Positions 8,078 through 17,095 of a stretch of DNA of 64,000 nucleotides are shown here, one piece after another (position 1 is the first letter of the stretch; each line of letters opens with the position of its first letter). A model generated the notes under the pieces. The model made no database searches, was not told where the DNA came from, and saw only the letters and a program-made list of their open reading frames with translations. Origin of the DNA: RGIG3528 sp045629005. Its GTDB lineage: Bacteria > Bacillota > Clostridia > Lachnospirales > Lachnospiraceae. A program made the position numbers and the translations under genes. The stretch is from assembly GCA_045629005.1 (NCBI GenBank), contig JAZQQJ010000087.1, positions 1 to 64,000 of the forward strand, written 5' to 3'.

Positions 8078-8785
8078 ATGAATTCTTTCGGTTCAATCAT
8101 TTCCAAATATCGTAAACAAAATAACATGACACAGCAGGAGCTGGCTTCCGTCCTTAAAAATAACGGGTTCAACATATCCGGCAAAGCGGTTTCAGCATGG
8201 GAAAGCGGTCAGACAAATCCGCCCGTTGACACTTTTTTTGAACTTTGCAGCATTTTCAGAATAAAAGATATTTACGAGGAGCTTTACGGAACAAATCCTT
8301 TTTCAAAGGATACCATTACAGAAGGTCTAAATGCACTCGGTAAAGCACGTGTCGAAGAATACATCGGCTTTCTCCTGCAGGATTCCCGTTTCAGCCACAC
8401 CTCTGTCATCACGCCCGTCACTTCACGTCGTTTCATCAGACTTTACGACATGCCTGTTTCCGCAGGCACAGGTAACTTCCTTGAAGAAAGCACATATGAA
8501 GAAGTTGAACGCACCGAAAGCATTCCTGAAAGCGCCTCCTTTGGTGTAAAGATTTCAGGTGACAGTATGGAGCCCATGTTTACTTCAGGTCAGACAGTCT
8601 GGGTCAAGGAACAGAATACGCTCAATAACGGCGAAATCGGCATTTTCCTTCTTGACGGTAACGCATACTGCAAGAAGCTTCAGAAAACAAAAAACGGAGT
8701 TAATCTTCTTTCCCTTAATAAAGCTTACTCTCCCATCCCGGTATGCACCGACTCGGATTTAATAGTTTTTGGAAAGGTTCTTTAA
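8078..8785 (+). CDS. LexA/CI-like autocleaving repressor (HTH-XRE plus S24 peptidase)
   Basis: A transcription repressor expected to cut itself after DNA damage. Residues 1-65 form an XRE-type helix-turn-helix (MTQQELA...KAVSAWESG). Residues 120-235 form an S24 protease fold: cleavage bond Ala129-Gly130 in PVSAGTG, nucleophile Ser163 in GDSMEP, and general-base Lys199 in NAYCKKL. This is the CI/HdiR architecture, not the winged-helix of true LexA. GGAGG precedes the ATG. It is the first gene of a plus-strand set, three bases before the radical-SAM gene, and the upstream dyad could be its own operator. That it controls the two repair genes is inference from position. Confidence 0.88.
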   Translation: MNSFGSIISKYRKQNNMTQQELASVLKNNGFNISGKAVSAWESGQTNPPVDTFFELCSIFRIKDIYEELYGTNPFSKDTITEGLNALGKARVEEYIGFLLQDSRFSHTSVITPVTSRRFIRLYDMPVSAGTGNFLEESTYEEVERTESIPESASFGVKISGDSMEPMFTSGQTVWVKEQNTLNNGEIGIFLLDGNAYCKKLQKTKNGVNLLSLNKAYSPIPVCTDSDLIVFGKVL

Positions 8786-8788
8786 TCA

Positions 8789-10270
8789 ATGGACGAAATC
8801 ATTACCTCATCAATAAGCGAAAGCACTATGGCCAAAGTGCACATTCTGGCCGATGCTGCCAAGTATGACGTTGCATGCACCTCCAGCGGTGTTGACAGAA
8901 GCGGAAAAGACGGAATGCTCGGTAATGCACGTGCTTGTGGAATTTGTCACAGTTTTGCCGCTGATGGACGTTGCATCTCCCTTCTCAAAATACTCATGTC
9001 CAATCATTGCGTCTATGACTGCAAATACTGCCAAAACCGTGCCTCAAACGACATTCCCCGTGCCACCTTCGAGCCGGATGAGCTCTGTCAGCTTGTCATA
9101 GAGTTCTACAAGAGGAACTACATCGAAGGCCTCTTCCTGTCCTCCGGTGTTGTTGACAGTCCAAGCCACACAATGGAACTTATGTGTGATACCCTGCTCC
9201 TTCTCCGCACCAAATACCACTTCAACGGTTACATCCACATAAAAACAATACCGGGTGCTTCGGACGACATTCTTGCGGTTGCAGGTTATCTTGCTGACAG
9301 AATAAGTGTAAATATGGAGCTTCCCACAGTCGAATCACTTAAAAAGCTTGCTCCAAACAAATCTTTTAAAACAATACTCAATCCTATGAGCAAGATTACA
9401 AGCACTATTTCCTCACACAGGCTTGCCATAGGTAAAGATTCAAAGTTTGAACGCGCACGTCAGAACGACTACCTTCCAAACAGCATTTTTAATGCTAAAT
9501 CAATAGAACAAAAGGACACACTGGGCCTCGGTTCACAGCTTCCTGCAGCTTCACTCGGTCTTGTCCTTCCAGGTCGTGAAGCAGTTCTCTCAAAAGCAGA
9601 CAAGGTTTACAGGCCTTTTGCACCCGGAGGTCAAAGCACACAAATGATTATAGGTGCCACCGATGAAACCGACCTGAATCTCATTCAGACAACACAGGCT
9701 CTGTACACTACTTACGACCTTCGCAGAGTCTTTTATTCCGCATACATTCCCTTAAATGACGATTCCAATCTTCCACCGCTTGGTACGCCCCCTCCGCTCC
9801 TGCGTGAACACCGTCTGTACCAGGCTGATTTCCTTATGCGTCAGTACGGTTTTCATGCAAACGAACTTCTTTCAGAAGACAGGCCGAACTTTGATGAGCG
9901 CATTGATCCGAAATGTGACTGGGCACTGCGCCATCTTGGTGACTTCCCCGTTGAAGTGGAACGTGCGGATTACGAACACCTTCTTCGTGTTCCCGGCATA
10001 GGTCCCACCTCAGCAAAGCGTATTGTCAGCTCCCGCCGCTACGGTCATCTCGACTTCGAAACACTCAAGAAAATGGGCGTTGTCCTAAAACGTGCCCATT
10101 ACTTCATCACTTGTAACGGCCGTATGATGTTCCGCACCCGCATTGAAGAGAATTATATTCTCGGTCAGCTGACTTCACTGGAGTATAAAGACAACTGGCA
10201 GATTGCCCACAGCAACGAGCAGTATCACCAAATGTCTCTTTTTGAGATGCAAGGAGTTAATATCAGATGA
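8789..10270 (+). CDS. Putative DNA modification/repair radical SAM protein
   Basis: Matches the family annotated as putative DNA modification/repair radical SAM protein (TIGR03916 type). Seen: the [4Fe-4S] motif CVYDCKYC (Cys74, 78, 81), extra cysteines before it (Cys30, ACGICH at 50-53, Cys62) that are characteristic of the family, and a C-terminal helix-hairpin-helix, LRVPGIGPTSAKRIVSSRR, for non-specific DNA binding. Radical SAM chemistry on DNA is expected, perhaps repair of a base lesion, but the reaction is not established to my knowledge. Length 493 aa. It follows the S24 repressor by three bases and overlaps the next gene through ATGA, so the two are probably translated together. Confidence 0.88.
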   Translation: MDEIITSSISESTMAKVHILADAAKYDVACTSSGVDRSGKDGMLGNARACGICHSFAADGRCISLLKILMSNHCVYDCKYCQNRASNDIPRATFEPDELCQLVIEFYKRNYIEGLFLSSGVVDSPSHTMELMCDTLLLLRTKYHFNGYIHIKTIPGASDDILAVAGYLADRISVNMELPTVESLKKLAPNKSFKTILNPMSKITSTISSHRLAIGKDSKFERARQNDYLPNSIFNAKSIEQKDTLGLGSQLPAASLGLVLPGREAVLSKADKVYRPFAPGGQSTQMIIGATDETDLNLIQTTQALYTTYDLRRVFYSAYIPLNDDSNLPPLGTPPPLLREHRLYQADFLMRQYGFHANELLSEDRPNFDERIDPKCDWALRHLGDFPVEVERADYEHLLRVPGIGPTSAKRIVSSRRYGHLDFETLKKMGVVLKRAHYFITCNGRMMFRTRIEENYILGQLTSLEYKDNWQIAHSNEQYHQMSLFEMQGVNIR

Positions 10271-11022
10271 CAGTTTTCACCTGCAACAATGATTTCACAT
10301 CCATGATGACGTGTATATATGATGCATGGGCTTCAAAGCTTGGCCACAGCAATGTCTTACTGGTGCTCGAGCCTGTCACCGAGCCCGAGCTTTTTATGGA
10401 CTACATTCATATCGAGCCGGACGAAAGGAAAGCCGAAAGCGTTGTTACCTCCGTGAAGAAAAAGCTTTCCCACGAATGTTTCCGCCTTTTGTACAATGTT
10501 TCATGTTCCGAAGAGCCTGATAAACTTGATCTCATATACCGTTTTCTTGTAAAAGCATTTCATACAGGTCCCGATATTGTTAACCTGCTTCAGGATTCTG
10601 TAATAATCCGTATGCAAAAAATTGCCAAACGTGTCGGCAACGAAGCCTATCATTCTCTTGAGTTCATGCGTTTTGCGTCTGTTGACAATCAAGTATACAT
10701 CGCTCATTTTGAGCCTAAATCAGACGTAATTATGATGGTTGCGCCTCACTTTTGTGACCGTATGCCCTCAGAGTATTGGATAATCATAGACAAAGTCCGT
10801 AACATAGCAGCAGTTCATCCTCAGAATTCCGACTACTACCTCCGTTACTTAACAGAAAAAGAAGCCTCTGAATTAGCAGAGGCTTCCGAATCTCACGATA
10901 TTTTTATTAATCTATGGAAAACGTACTTCGAATCAATTGCCATCAAAGAACGCGAAAACTATGTTTGCCAGCGTAGTCACTTCCCGCTTTGGATGCGTAA
11001 GCATGTCACAGAGTTCAACTGA
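10267..11022 (+). CDS. DUF4130-family DNA metabolism protein, partner of the radical SAM protein
   Basis: Resembles the family called probable DNA metabolism protein (TIGR03915), a DUF4130 domain. In other bacteria this domain is found beside the same radical SAM protein or fused to a uracil-DNA glycosylase-like domain. Seen: N-terminal YDAWASKLGHSN, a middle helical region, and the C-terminal WMRKHVTEF. No catalytic motif can be named. The ATG overlaps the upstream stop (ATGA), which implies a fixed ratio with the radical SAM protein. Its stop is three bases from that of the convergent gene, so the two transcripts must overlap or share a terminator I cannot see. A separate Ung is encoded at 55012-55689. 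Confidence 0.8.
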   Translation: MTVFTCNNDFTSMMTCIYDAWASKLGHSNVLLVLEPVTEPELFMDYIHIEPDERKAESVVTSVKKKLSHECFRLLYNVSCSEEPDKLDLIYRFLVKAFHTGPDIVNLLQDSVIIRMQKIAKRVGNEAYHSLEFMRFASVDNQVYIAHFEPKSDVIMMVAPHFCDRMPSEYWIIIDKVRNIAAVHPQNSDYYLRYLTEKEASELAEASESHDIFINLWKTYFESIAIKERENYVCQRSHFPLWMRKHVTEFN

Positions 11023-11025
11023 AGA

Positions 11026-11451
11026 TTACCAGTTTTCTTCTTCCATGCGCAGTCTTTCCAGAATTGTATTTACACGGTAAATTGCGTCATCAACTTGCCT
11101 GCATGCCTCCGATATTTTCGACTGCATCAGTATATCTGCAAGAAGTCCGTCAAAAAAGAAATCAGCAAACGTATAGAAGCTGCCCACATCCAGATTAGGA
11201 ATATAATCATCAATATCATCAAGTTCCTTTCTGAATTTGGCAAGTTTTCTTTTGGCATCATTCATACATTGCTTAGCATTGTCAATCTTCGAATGTTTTA
11301 TCAGGTCTGTAAGGAGTCCTCCTCCAAGAATATCAACAACACCCCAGCCTTTCGCTTTATTAAGCTGGTTTTGAGCATCGTTAAGGCTTCTGAGAGCCGC
11401 CTCACCTGCACAGATTGCTTCACTGATTTCTTTGTTCAAATCAAAAGCCAT
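11026..11451 (-). CDS. Small helical protein with internal duplication, function unknown
   Basis: Not recognised as a named family, though similar proteins are, to my recollection, scattered in Firmicutes. It is 141 aa, soluble and helix-rich. Two related halves are visible: GGGLLTDLIKHSKIDNAKQC near residue 44 and FDGLLADILMQSKISEACRQ near residue 99, each followed by a heptad-like helix. A duplicated helical hairpin is likely. It converges on the DUF4130 gene with only three bases between stops. The 226 bases upstream, to 11677, hold nothing I can identify beyond likely promoter sequence. Confidence 0.6.
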   Translation of the reverse strand: MAFDLNKEISEAICAGEAALRSLNDAQNQLNKAKGWGVVDILGGGLLTDLIKHSKIDNAKQCMNDAKRKLAKFRKELDDIDDYIPNLDVGSFYTFADFFFDGLLADILMQSKISEACRQVDDAIYRVNTILERLRMEEENW

Positions 11452-11677
11452 AGTTCCTTTTTTCCCTTTCGCAAATATGGATACCGTATTTGCAGCATCA
11501 TTGCTACAACAAATCCATTATAATTCTCTTTTCAATAAATTATATTGTTGTATCCGCGAATTCAACGTTGTTTTTTCCAAATAACGTTCATCTTATGACT
11601 TCTTATTTCGTAGATTTCCGGACCATTTGCAGTTCCCAACTCATCAGGAACTCATCCTCATAGCAACCTTGATTTTT

Positions 11678-12226
11678 TTAAAGTTCCTTGCTCATTAAGA
11701 ATTCGTCCCTGTATGTTCCGTCATCATACTTCATTGCTTTAATGCGTCTGCCGGTCTCAACAAACCCGCATTTTTCGTACAAAGCCTTTGCCTGCTCATT
11801 GCCCTCGACATACTCCAATTCCACCTGTTCGTAGCCGATTTCCTTTGCAAGATCGCACATATAATTTATCATTGCCCTTCCGATGCCAAGCCCCCAGAAT
11901 TCCATCTTGAGAGCAATTGCAAGGCTGCATCTGTGAAGAATGCGGCGTTTAAAACCAATTCCGCTGATGCTGCTGTTGCCGGCAACCTTACCATCTACAA
12001 CCGCAAGCATCATAACTGATTTCGGGTCTTCATAGAGCCTTGTAAGGATTTCCTTTTCCTGCTCAAGTGAATATGTAACCTCATCGGGATATCTCAGTAA
12101 GAATGGGGTTTCTGTTGCAGTCAGTTTCAAGTAATCAATCATCTCCTGAGAATACTCCGCCGTAGTTGGCTTAAGTATGCACTCCCGTCCGTCCTTTAAT
12201 ATTACTGTTTTATTTTCAAATTTCAT
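11678..12226 (-). CDS. GNAT-family N-acetyltransferase
   Basis: Transfers an acetyl group from acetyl-CoA to an amine; substrate unknown. The acetyl-CoA pyrophosphate loop is seen as EFWGLGIGRAMI (about 110-121), followed by the helix of motif A and by motif B, LEYVEGNEQAKALYEKCGF (about 139-157). The last strand ends FLMSKEL. Length 182 aa is usual for single-domain GNATs resembling RimJ/RimL or the ribosomal and antibiotic acetyltransferases. AAGGA precedes the ATG by seven bases. It is transcribed in the same direction as the ABC exporter upstream, after a gap of 151 bases. Confidence 0.88.
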   Translation of the reverse strand: MKFENKTVILKDGRECILKPTTAEYSQEMIDYLKLTATETPFLLRYPDEVTYSLEQEKEILTRLYEDPKSVMMLAVVDGKVAGNSSISGIGFKRRILHRCSLAIALKMEFWGLGIGRAMINYMCDLAKEIGYEQVELEYVEGNEQAKALYEKCGFVETGRRIKAMKYDDGTYRDEFLMSKEL

Positions 12227-12377
12227 GTAAGTGTCCTTCCAATGCTATAACATCCTACCCATATTCCCAATTGGAATTGCCTGCTACAGAGTTTTTTCCA
12301 TGTATCCGCATGTAAACGGAAAGAAATCATATTTTTCTGTCCCCCCTGCTCTACCTCCTACTGTACATCATGCCGTA

Positions 12378-14201
12378 CTAGCAATATGCACCCGCCTGGA
12401 CTTTCCACATTTGTGCATACTTTCCGTTCTTTGCAAGGAGTTCATCGTGCGTACCACTCTCAACAATACGTCCGTTTTCAAGCATTATTATTCGGTCTGC
12501 AAGCCTTGTTGTCGAAAGGCGGTGCGAAATAAATATAACCGTTTTGTCTTTTGTTGCTTCAATCATCGCATGATTAAGCTGATACTCTGCGATAGGGTCC
12601 AGCGCACTCGAAGGCTCATCCAGAATCATAAGCCCTGCCTGCTGATAGAATACACGGCTTATAGCAAGTTTCTGCGCTTCACCACCTGAAAGGTTAATGC
12701 CCTTTTCCATAATTTCCGTAGTGAGCTGAGTCTCAAGCACTGTTTCCATTTCCTCAATACGCGGTAAAAGACCGCTCTCACTAAGGGCTTCTTTAACAGC
12801 CGACTCGTCATAGTCCGATTTGCCATTCATAATTACATTATCGGCAACATTACCCGCAAAAATATGAAAATCCTGGAAAACAACACCAATGGCATTCCTG
12901 TATTTTTCAACATCGTACTGACGTATATTGTTACCATCCAGCCTAATCTCTCCCGAATTCGGATCGTACAGACGCATAAGAAGCTTAACAAAGGTTGTCT
13001 TTCCCGCGCCGTTATATCCGACCAAAGCGATCTTCTCTCCGGGATTAATCGTCATTGAAATATCGTTCAGAATAGGCGCAGTATCCTCGCTGTAAGAGAA
13101 GTTCAGATGCTCAACTTCCAGTCTTCTTGACTCTCCTTCCGCGGGCACAAGCTCACCCTCGGCTACTATCTTCTTATCGTATTCAAGGAATTTACGTATC
13201 TTGGAAACGTACAAGCTTGTCTCCGCAGCATAAGGATACGTCTCGGTAAATACCGAAAGGCTCCTCTTCAAACGTGCAAAGTTGTTAAAGAGTATTGCAA
13301 CCGCGCTGAAGGATAATGCATGACGGATACCTGCCAGAAATACGAGGTAGGAAATATAAAGCACGTCACTTACAAATGCATTGCTTATATAATTTCGCAA
13401 ATATGCAAGCCTGAAATGCTTATATGCATATTTCTTCTGTGCATCATAAACATCCTTGTTTGCCTTGTCGAAACGTTCCATCATCAGGTCGTTTACTTTC
13501 GGATTCAGTCTCATTTCCTTCGCATAGTCCGGAAGGTAGAACACACGCTTTACATACTCACGTTCACGCTCATGAGGGTTTCTTTCCACCCTGATTTTGA
13601 AGCTTACCTTATTCACCATCAAAGTAAAAATATAAGTCAGAATGAAAGACAGCACGGCAAACAGAATTGACAGCTTGTCCCTGTGAAAAAAGTAATAAAG
13701 CGAAGTAATGAATGTAGCGAGTCCCGACAGAAGATTCTTAAGGAACGTAACGCATCGCTCAATCTGATTATCAACCTCAGAAATTGCAAGAACCATCTCA
13801 TCGTAATACTTAGGGTTGTCATAGCACTCAAGGTCAAGTTCCTGCGCCTTTTCATAGAGCATGAGCTTAATCTTCTCGCGCACCTTCGGCCTGTTCTTTT
13901 CCTGTACATAATCGCCGGCCCACACGGTAAATACCATTCCTGCGGTAATTGCAAGAAACAGAATGAGTATTACAAGTGCAACCTTTCTGAAGGGATATCC
14001 GAATTCCGCAGCCTCCAGAACATAACCGATTCCGACAGTGTGCTCAAAATAAATTGAAACCTGGTTGCGGACTGCATCAAGTACCGGGAAAATAACATAC
14101 GCCGGTGAAGCAGAAATACAAAGCTTAATTAAGAACCAGTTATTGGAAATGACTGTCTTTACAGACTGAGTTGTTTCATCTTTTTTCTTTTTTCCAAACA
14201 T
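12378..14201 (-). CDS. ABC exporter half-transporter, second gene of pair
   Basis: A fused permease-ATPase half-transporter. The N-terminal ~340 residues hold about six membrane helices; the C-terminal ~240 residues are the ATPase, with Walker A GYNGAGKTTF, signature LSGGEAQKLAISR, Walker B with catalytic Glu (MILDEPSSALDP) and H-loop FISHRLS. All catalytic residues are intact. Its ATG shares one base with the stop of the upstream half-transporter (TAATG), so the two are translationally coupled and probably form a heterodimer. Substrate may be a lipid, peptide or drug; nothing nearby decides. Confidence 0.92.
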   Translation of the reverse strand: MFGKKKKDETTQSVKTVISNNWFLIKLCISASPAYVIFPVLDAVRNQVSIYFEHTVGIGYVLEAAEFGYPFRKVALVILILFLAITAGMVFTVWAGDYVQEKNRPKVREKIKLMLYEKAQELDLECYDNPKYYDEMVLAISEVDNQIERCVTFLKNLLSGLATFITSLYYFFHRDKLSILFAVLSFILTYIFTLMVNKVSFKIRVERNPHEREREYVKRVFYLPDYAKEMRLNPKVNDLMMERFDKANKDVYDAQKKYAYKHFRLAYLRNYISNAFVSDVLYISYLVFLAGIRHALSFSAVAILFNNFARLKRSLSVFTETYPYAAETSLYVSKIRKFLEYDKKIVAEGELVPAEGESRRLEVEHLNFSYSEDTAPILNDISMTINPGEKIALVGYNGAGKTTFVKLLMRLYDPNSGEIRLDGNNIRQYDVEKYRNAIGVVFQDFHIFAGNVADNVIMNGKSDYDESAVKEALSESGLLPRIEEMETVLETQLTTEIMEKGINLSGGEAQKLAISRVFYQQAGLMILDEPSSALDPIAEYQLNHAMIEATKDKTVIFISHRLSTTRLADRIIMLENGRIVESGTHDELLAKNGKYAQMWKVQAGAYC

Positions 14202-16024
14202 TACAGAACCACCTCCGTTTCATCGGTAATGGCAAGGTAGTTCATAGCCTGCTTCTTGTACATTTCTGCGTAATGTCCGCCGGCCTTTGCAAGCTCGGAA
14301 TGTGTTCCGCACTCAATTAAAGTACCGTTTTCAAGCATAAATACTTCATCGCAGTTTTTAACCGAAGATAAACGATGCGATATGAATATGAGCGTATGCC
14401 CATCGGCTTCCGTCATAATATTTTTAAAGAGATCATACTCTGCTATCGGGTCGAGCGCACTCGAAGGCTCATCAAAAATCTTAACAGGCGCAGGCTGTGC
14501 AAATGTTCTTGAAACGGCCAGTTTCTGACTTTGTCCGCCCGAAAGAATGGCGCCCTTCTCGTCAAATTCTTTTGTCATTATTGTGTCGAGGCCGTTTGCC
14601 ATATTTTCAACGACTTCCCACACACCTGCTTTTTTGAGAGCTTCCTTTGCGACTTCGTCGGGATTTTCAAATTTCCGTCCCATAAGAACATTGTCCCTGA
14701 CGGACATCCCGAATATTGCAAAGTCCTGGAATGTAGTTGCAAACAATTCTCTGTAAGCATGAAGATTGTATTCCCTGATGTCTGTCCCGTTCAGCCTTAT
14801 AACACCGCTTGTAGGGTCATACAGACGGAGCAGCAGCTTAATGATGGTCGTTTTGCCTGCACCATTATGTCCGACAAGAGCAATCTTCTGCCCTTTCTTA
14901 ATCGTAAAGGAAAGGTTTTTGATTGTTTCTTCGTCTTTGTAGGAGAAACAGACATTATCAAATTCAAGTGTTTCAAAGTCACCGGGCATGACCCCGTCTT
15001 GATCCTCGGGGATTTCTTCCTTGTATTCAATGAATCCGCGCAGGTTATTGACAAAAATACCGTTTTTGATAATGACCATAATGTCATCAAACAGGTCAAT
15101 GAGTATCCATGTCATCGAAACCATCATGGATGTCATTACGGTAAGCTGTGCAAGAGAAATCGAGCCCTTTACGGCAAAAAGATATATACCGTACGCCATC
15201 ATACCCTCAAATATAATCGAGAAGGTAAATGTTATGCGCCAGAAGTTCAGATGAGCATTTTGGAAGGCGTACTTTGAAGCAACCTTCACATTATTGTCGG
15301 TAGCTGTCCTGTACTGCCTGTCAAGCAGCGTAAACACCTTAAATAGCCGCAGTTCTTTTGCATAGTCGGGCAGATACATAGCCCTGTTTACATAATTCAG
15401 CACCTTGTCATTTGGTGCCTGCTCCTGATAACGTGCATATTCAGCCTTATTTTTTAAGTTTCCGAAAAGGAAATTGCCAATCAGAGGGGCAAGAATAAAA
15501 AGCACCGAATACGGGTCAATATCAAACATAAATTTGAAAACAACTCCCGCTGACACTGCTCCGATAAGCATACCGAAAAAGCTCATAATAATCTGCGAAA
15601 TTTTTTCAACCGCCTTATCACATGCCATTGTGTAACGGTTATAAAAGTCCGAATCTTCATAACACTTCAATTCTACATTGGAGGCCTTGCGATAAAGCTG
15701 TTTGTATATTCCGCCGAAAAGCTTTGTCTCTTCCAGAGGAAATACTACTGTTGCAAACCACCTGTAAAGGAAACCTGTCGAAGCAAAAACCACGCAGGAA
15801 ATAGCTATAAATTTGAATATTTCATTTGTATTTGCATTCGTATCAAGTGCGTCAACGATTTTTCTTATAAAAATAGCATCGTAAAACACCCACTCGAAGT
15901 ATGCTATACACTTTGTTAAAAACGAGCACACAACCGTCGGCACCGAATACTTGGCGCCTAATTTGATTGCATACAAGTCGTTGGACAATGTCCGTCCGAA
16001 CGAAAGTTTTTCATCCTTTTTCAT
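14201..16024 (-). CDS. ABC exporter half-transporter, first gene of pair
   Basis: Same layout as its partner: about six membrane helices, then an ATPase with Walker A GHNGAGKTTI, signature LSGGQSQKLAVSR, Walker B KIFDEPSSALDP and H-loop FISHRLS. Both partners keep the catalytic Glu, unlike many heterodimeric exporters in which one site is degenerate. The ATG at 16024 has GGTGGAG just upstream; a GTG three codons earlier would include the binding site. The leader contains a strong hairpin with a T-rich tail (16075-16116), which suggests attenuation. About 608 aa, normal. Confidence 0.92.
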   Translation of the reverse strand: MKKDEKLSFGRTLSNDLYAIKLGAKYSVPTVVCSFLTKCIAYFEWVFYDAIFIRKIVDALDTNANTNEIFKFIAISCVVFASTGFLYRWFATVVFPLEETKLFGGIYKQLYRKASNVELKCYEDSDFYNRYTMACDKAVEKISQIIMSFFGMLIGAVSAGVVFKFMFDIDPYSVLFILAPLIGNFLFGNLKNKAEYARYQEQAPNDKVLNYVNRAMYLPDYAKELRLFKVFTLLDRQYRTATDNNVKVASKYAFQNAHLNFWRITFTFSIIFEGMMAYGIYLFAVKGSISLAQLTVMTSMMVSMTWILIDLFDDIMVIIKNGIFVNNLRGFIEYKEEIPEDQDGVMPGDFETLEFDNVCFSYKDEETIKNLSFTIKKGQKIALVGHNGAGKTTIIKLLLRLYDPTSGVIRLNGTDIREYNLHAYRELFATTFQDFAIFGMSVRDNVLMGRKFENPDEVAKEALKKAGVWEVVENMANGLDTIMTKEFDEKGAILSGGQSQKLAVSRTFAQPAPVKIFDEPSSALDPIAEYDLFKNIMTEADGHTLIFISHRLSSVKNCDEVFMLENGTLIECGTHSELAKAGGHYAEMYKKQAMNYLAITDETEVVL

Positions 16025-16074
16025 AATCTCCACCTTAAACTTTAATCCCGTTTCTTTTAGTCTTCTTCCTCTGT

Positions 16075-16116
16075 AAAAGAATAAAGAAAGACCACTTACC
16101 GGAAAAGTAAGTGGTC
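16075..16116 (-). promoter_or_regulatory. Leader hairpin upstream of the ABC exporter, possible attenuator
   Basis: Perfect 10-bp arms GACCACTTAC (16090-16099) and GTAAGTGGTC (16107-16116) with a 7-base loop. On the minus strand the stem is followed by TTTCTTTATTCTTTT, as in an intrinsic terminator, yet no minus-strand gene ends here. The hairpin lies 66-92 bases before the exporter ATG. I see no leader peptide with confidence. Confidence 0.5.
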
Positions 16117-16389
16117 AGCATATACACAAGTACATATAGTCTGAAGTCATCTTTTACCGATAGCCGATTTAAATATAACATTAAATCTATTCACGTTATT
16201 AGTGCGAATAGATCTTGTAATTATGTTTGTATTTTCGACTACATGCTTGAACATTATATTGCTTTCCTTTCAAAATATTGTGTGAATATTACCCCAATGA
16301 TTTTCCTTTGTCAATACTTTTTAAAAATCTCTTTCAATCATATACAAACAATGGTATACTGTTATCAACAAAAGGGGAGGTTTAATTTT
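16117..16389. other. Intergenic region between divergent genes
   Basis: AT-rich stretch between the ABC operon and the plus-strand membrane protein. It holds the promoter at 16332-16360 and presumably the exporter promoter. An open frame crosses it on the plus strand but lacks a binding site and reads as translated non-coding sequence. Confidence 0.5.
16332..16360 (+). promoter_or_regulatory. Promoter of the 16390 membrane protein gene
   Basis: TTTCAA (16332-16337), 17 bases, TATACT (16355-16360). The -10 box is good, the -35 box poor. Confidence 0.5.
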
Positions 16390-17022
16390 ATGTATTTAAA
16401 AGTATCAAAAGGGCTTTCTATGATGTTCTTTAGTAATATTGCCCAAGTTCTTCTTTCTTTGGTGCTCATTATCTGGCTACTGTTGAATCCTAGTGACTAC
16501 GCTCTTATATCAATATTTGGCTACTTAATATGTGATATCCTGTATATAGTCGGTATTTGTTTTATTTCTTCAAACATAGGAGATCGAACTCCGTTTTTCC
16601 TTGTGCCTATTATACTAATCCCGCGGCTTCTGAAAACACTGGGTGTTGCCCCTACTCTTATGGAATTTATAATAGCTATTGTCAGTGTATATATAGTTAT
16701 ATATATTTGCAGAACAACAATCGCAGAACTTGAAAAGAACGGAAATAATAGTCTCACAGCTTTAGGTACTCTCACCTGGAAGTTGCGCCTTGTCCTTATT
16801 ATCTTAAAACTCATCATAGAATTTATTAATTATATTGCTACCAAGTCTCTGCTATCCAATCCCTCGGGCATGCGCATCCTGTATGTTACTCTTTATATCG
16901 TCAGTACTATTCTGCCCCTTGTCTGGGATATCATATATCTGATTTACCTTCGTTCCTCAAGTAAAGCTTTTTATCAGCTGGGCAGTACTACTCCCACAAA
17001 CAATGAAAATCAGGAGATTTAA
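16390..17022 (+). CDS. Polytopic membrane protein, function unknown
   Basis: Not recognised. It is 210 aa with about six hydrophobic segments (near 13-33, 38-58, 65-85, 87-106, 127-147, 159-181) and a polar C-terminus rich in Ser, Thr and Asn. No catalytic or transport motif is evident. GGGGAGG nine bases before the ATG at 16390 sets the start; the longer open frame from 16111 has no binding site and a non-protein-like composition. It is monocistronic, with its own promoter and a terminator at 17033. Its AT-rich codons (many ATA and TTA) differ from the neighbours, which may hint at recent acquisition. Confidence 0.75.
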   Translation: MYLKVSKGLSMMFFSNIAQVLLSLVLIIWLLLNPSDYALISIFGYLICDILYIVGICFISSNIGDRTPFFLVPIILIPRLLKTLGVAPTLMEFIIAIVSVYIVIYICRTTIAELEKNGNNSLTALGTLTWKLRLVLIILKLIIEFINYIATKSLLSNPSGMRILYVTLYIVSTILPLVWDIIYLIYLRSSSKAFYQLGSTTPTNNENQEI

Positions 17023-17032
17023 CCATTCACTC

Positions 17033-17061
17033 AAAAAGCCCCACATAAAGCGGGGCTTTTT
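17033..17061. terminator. Bidirectional intrinsic terminator
   Basis: AAAAAGCCCC (17033-17042) pairs with GGGGCTTTTT (17052-17061). With A-run and T-run on both sides it can end the plus-strand membrane protein gene and the convergent lipoprotein gene. Confidence 0.88.
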
Positions 17062-17095
17062 ACATTCATTAGTTTTTCACCTGCTACAACACATT

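Noticed and set aside
16111..16389. N-terminal extension of the 16390 membrane protein
   Set aside because: GGGGAGG placed correctly before the ATG at 16390 and a promoter at 16332-16360 inside the extension argue against it.
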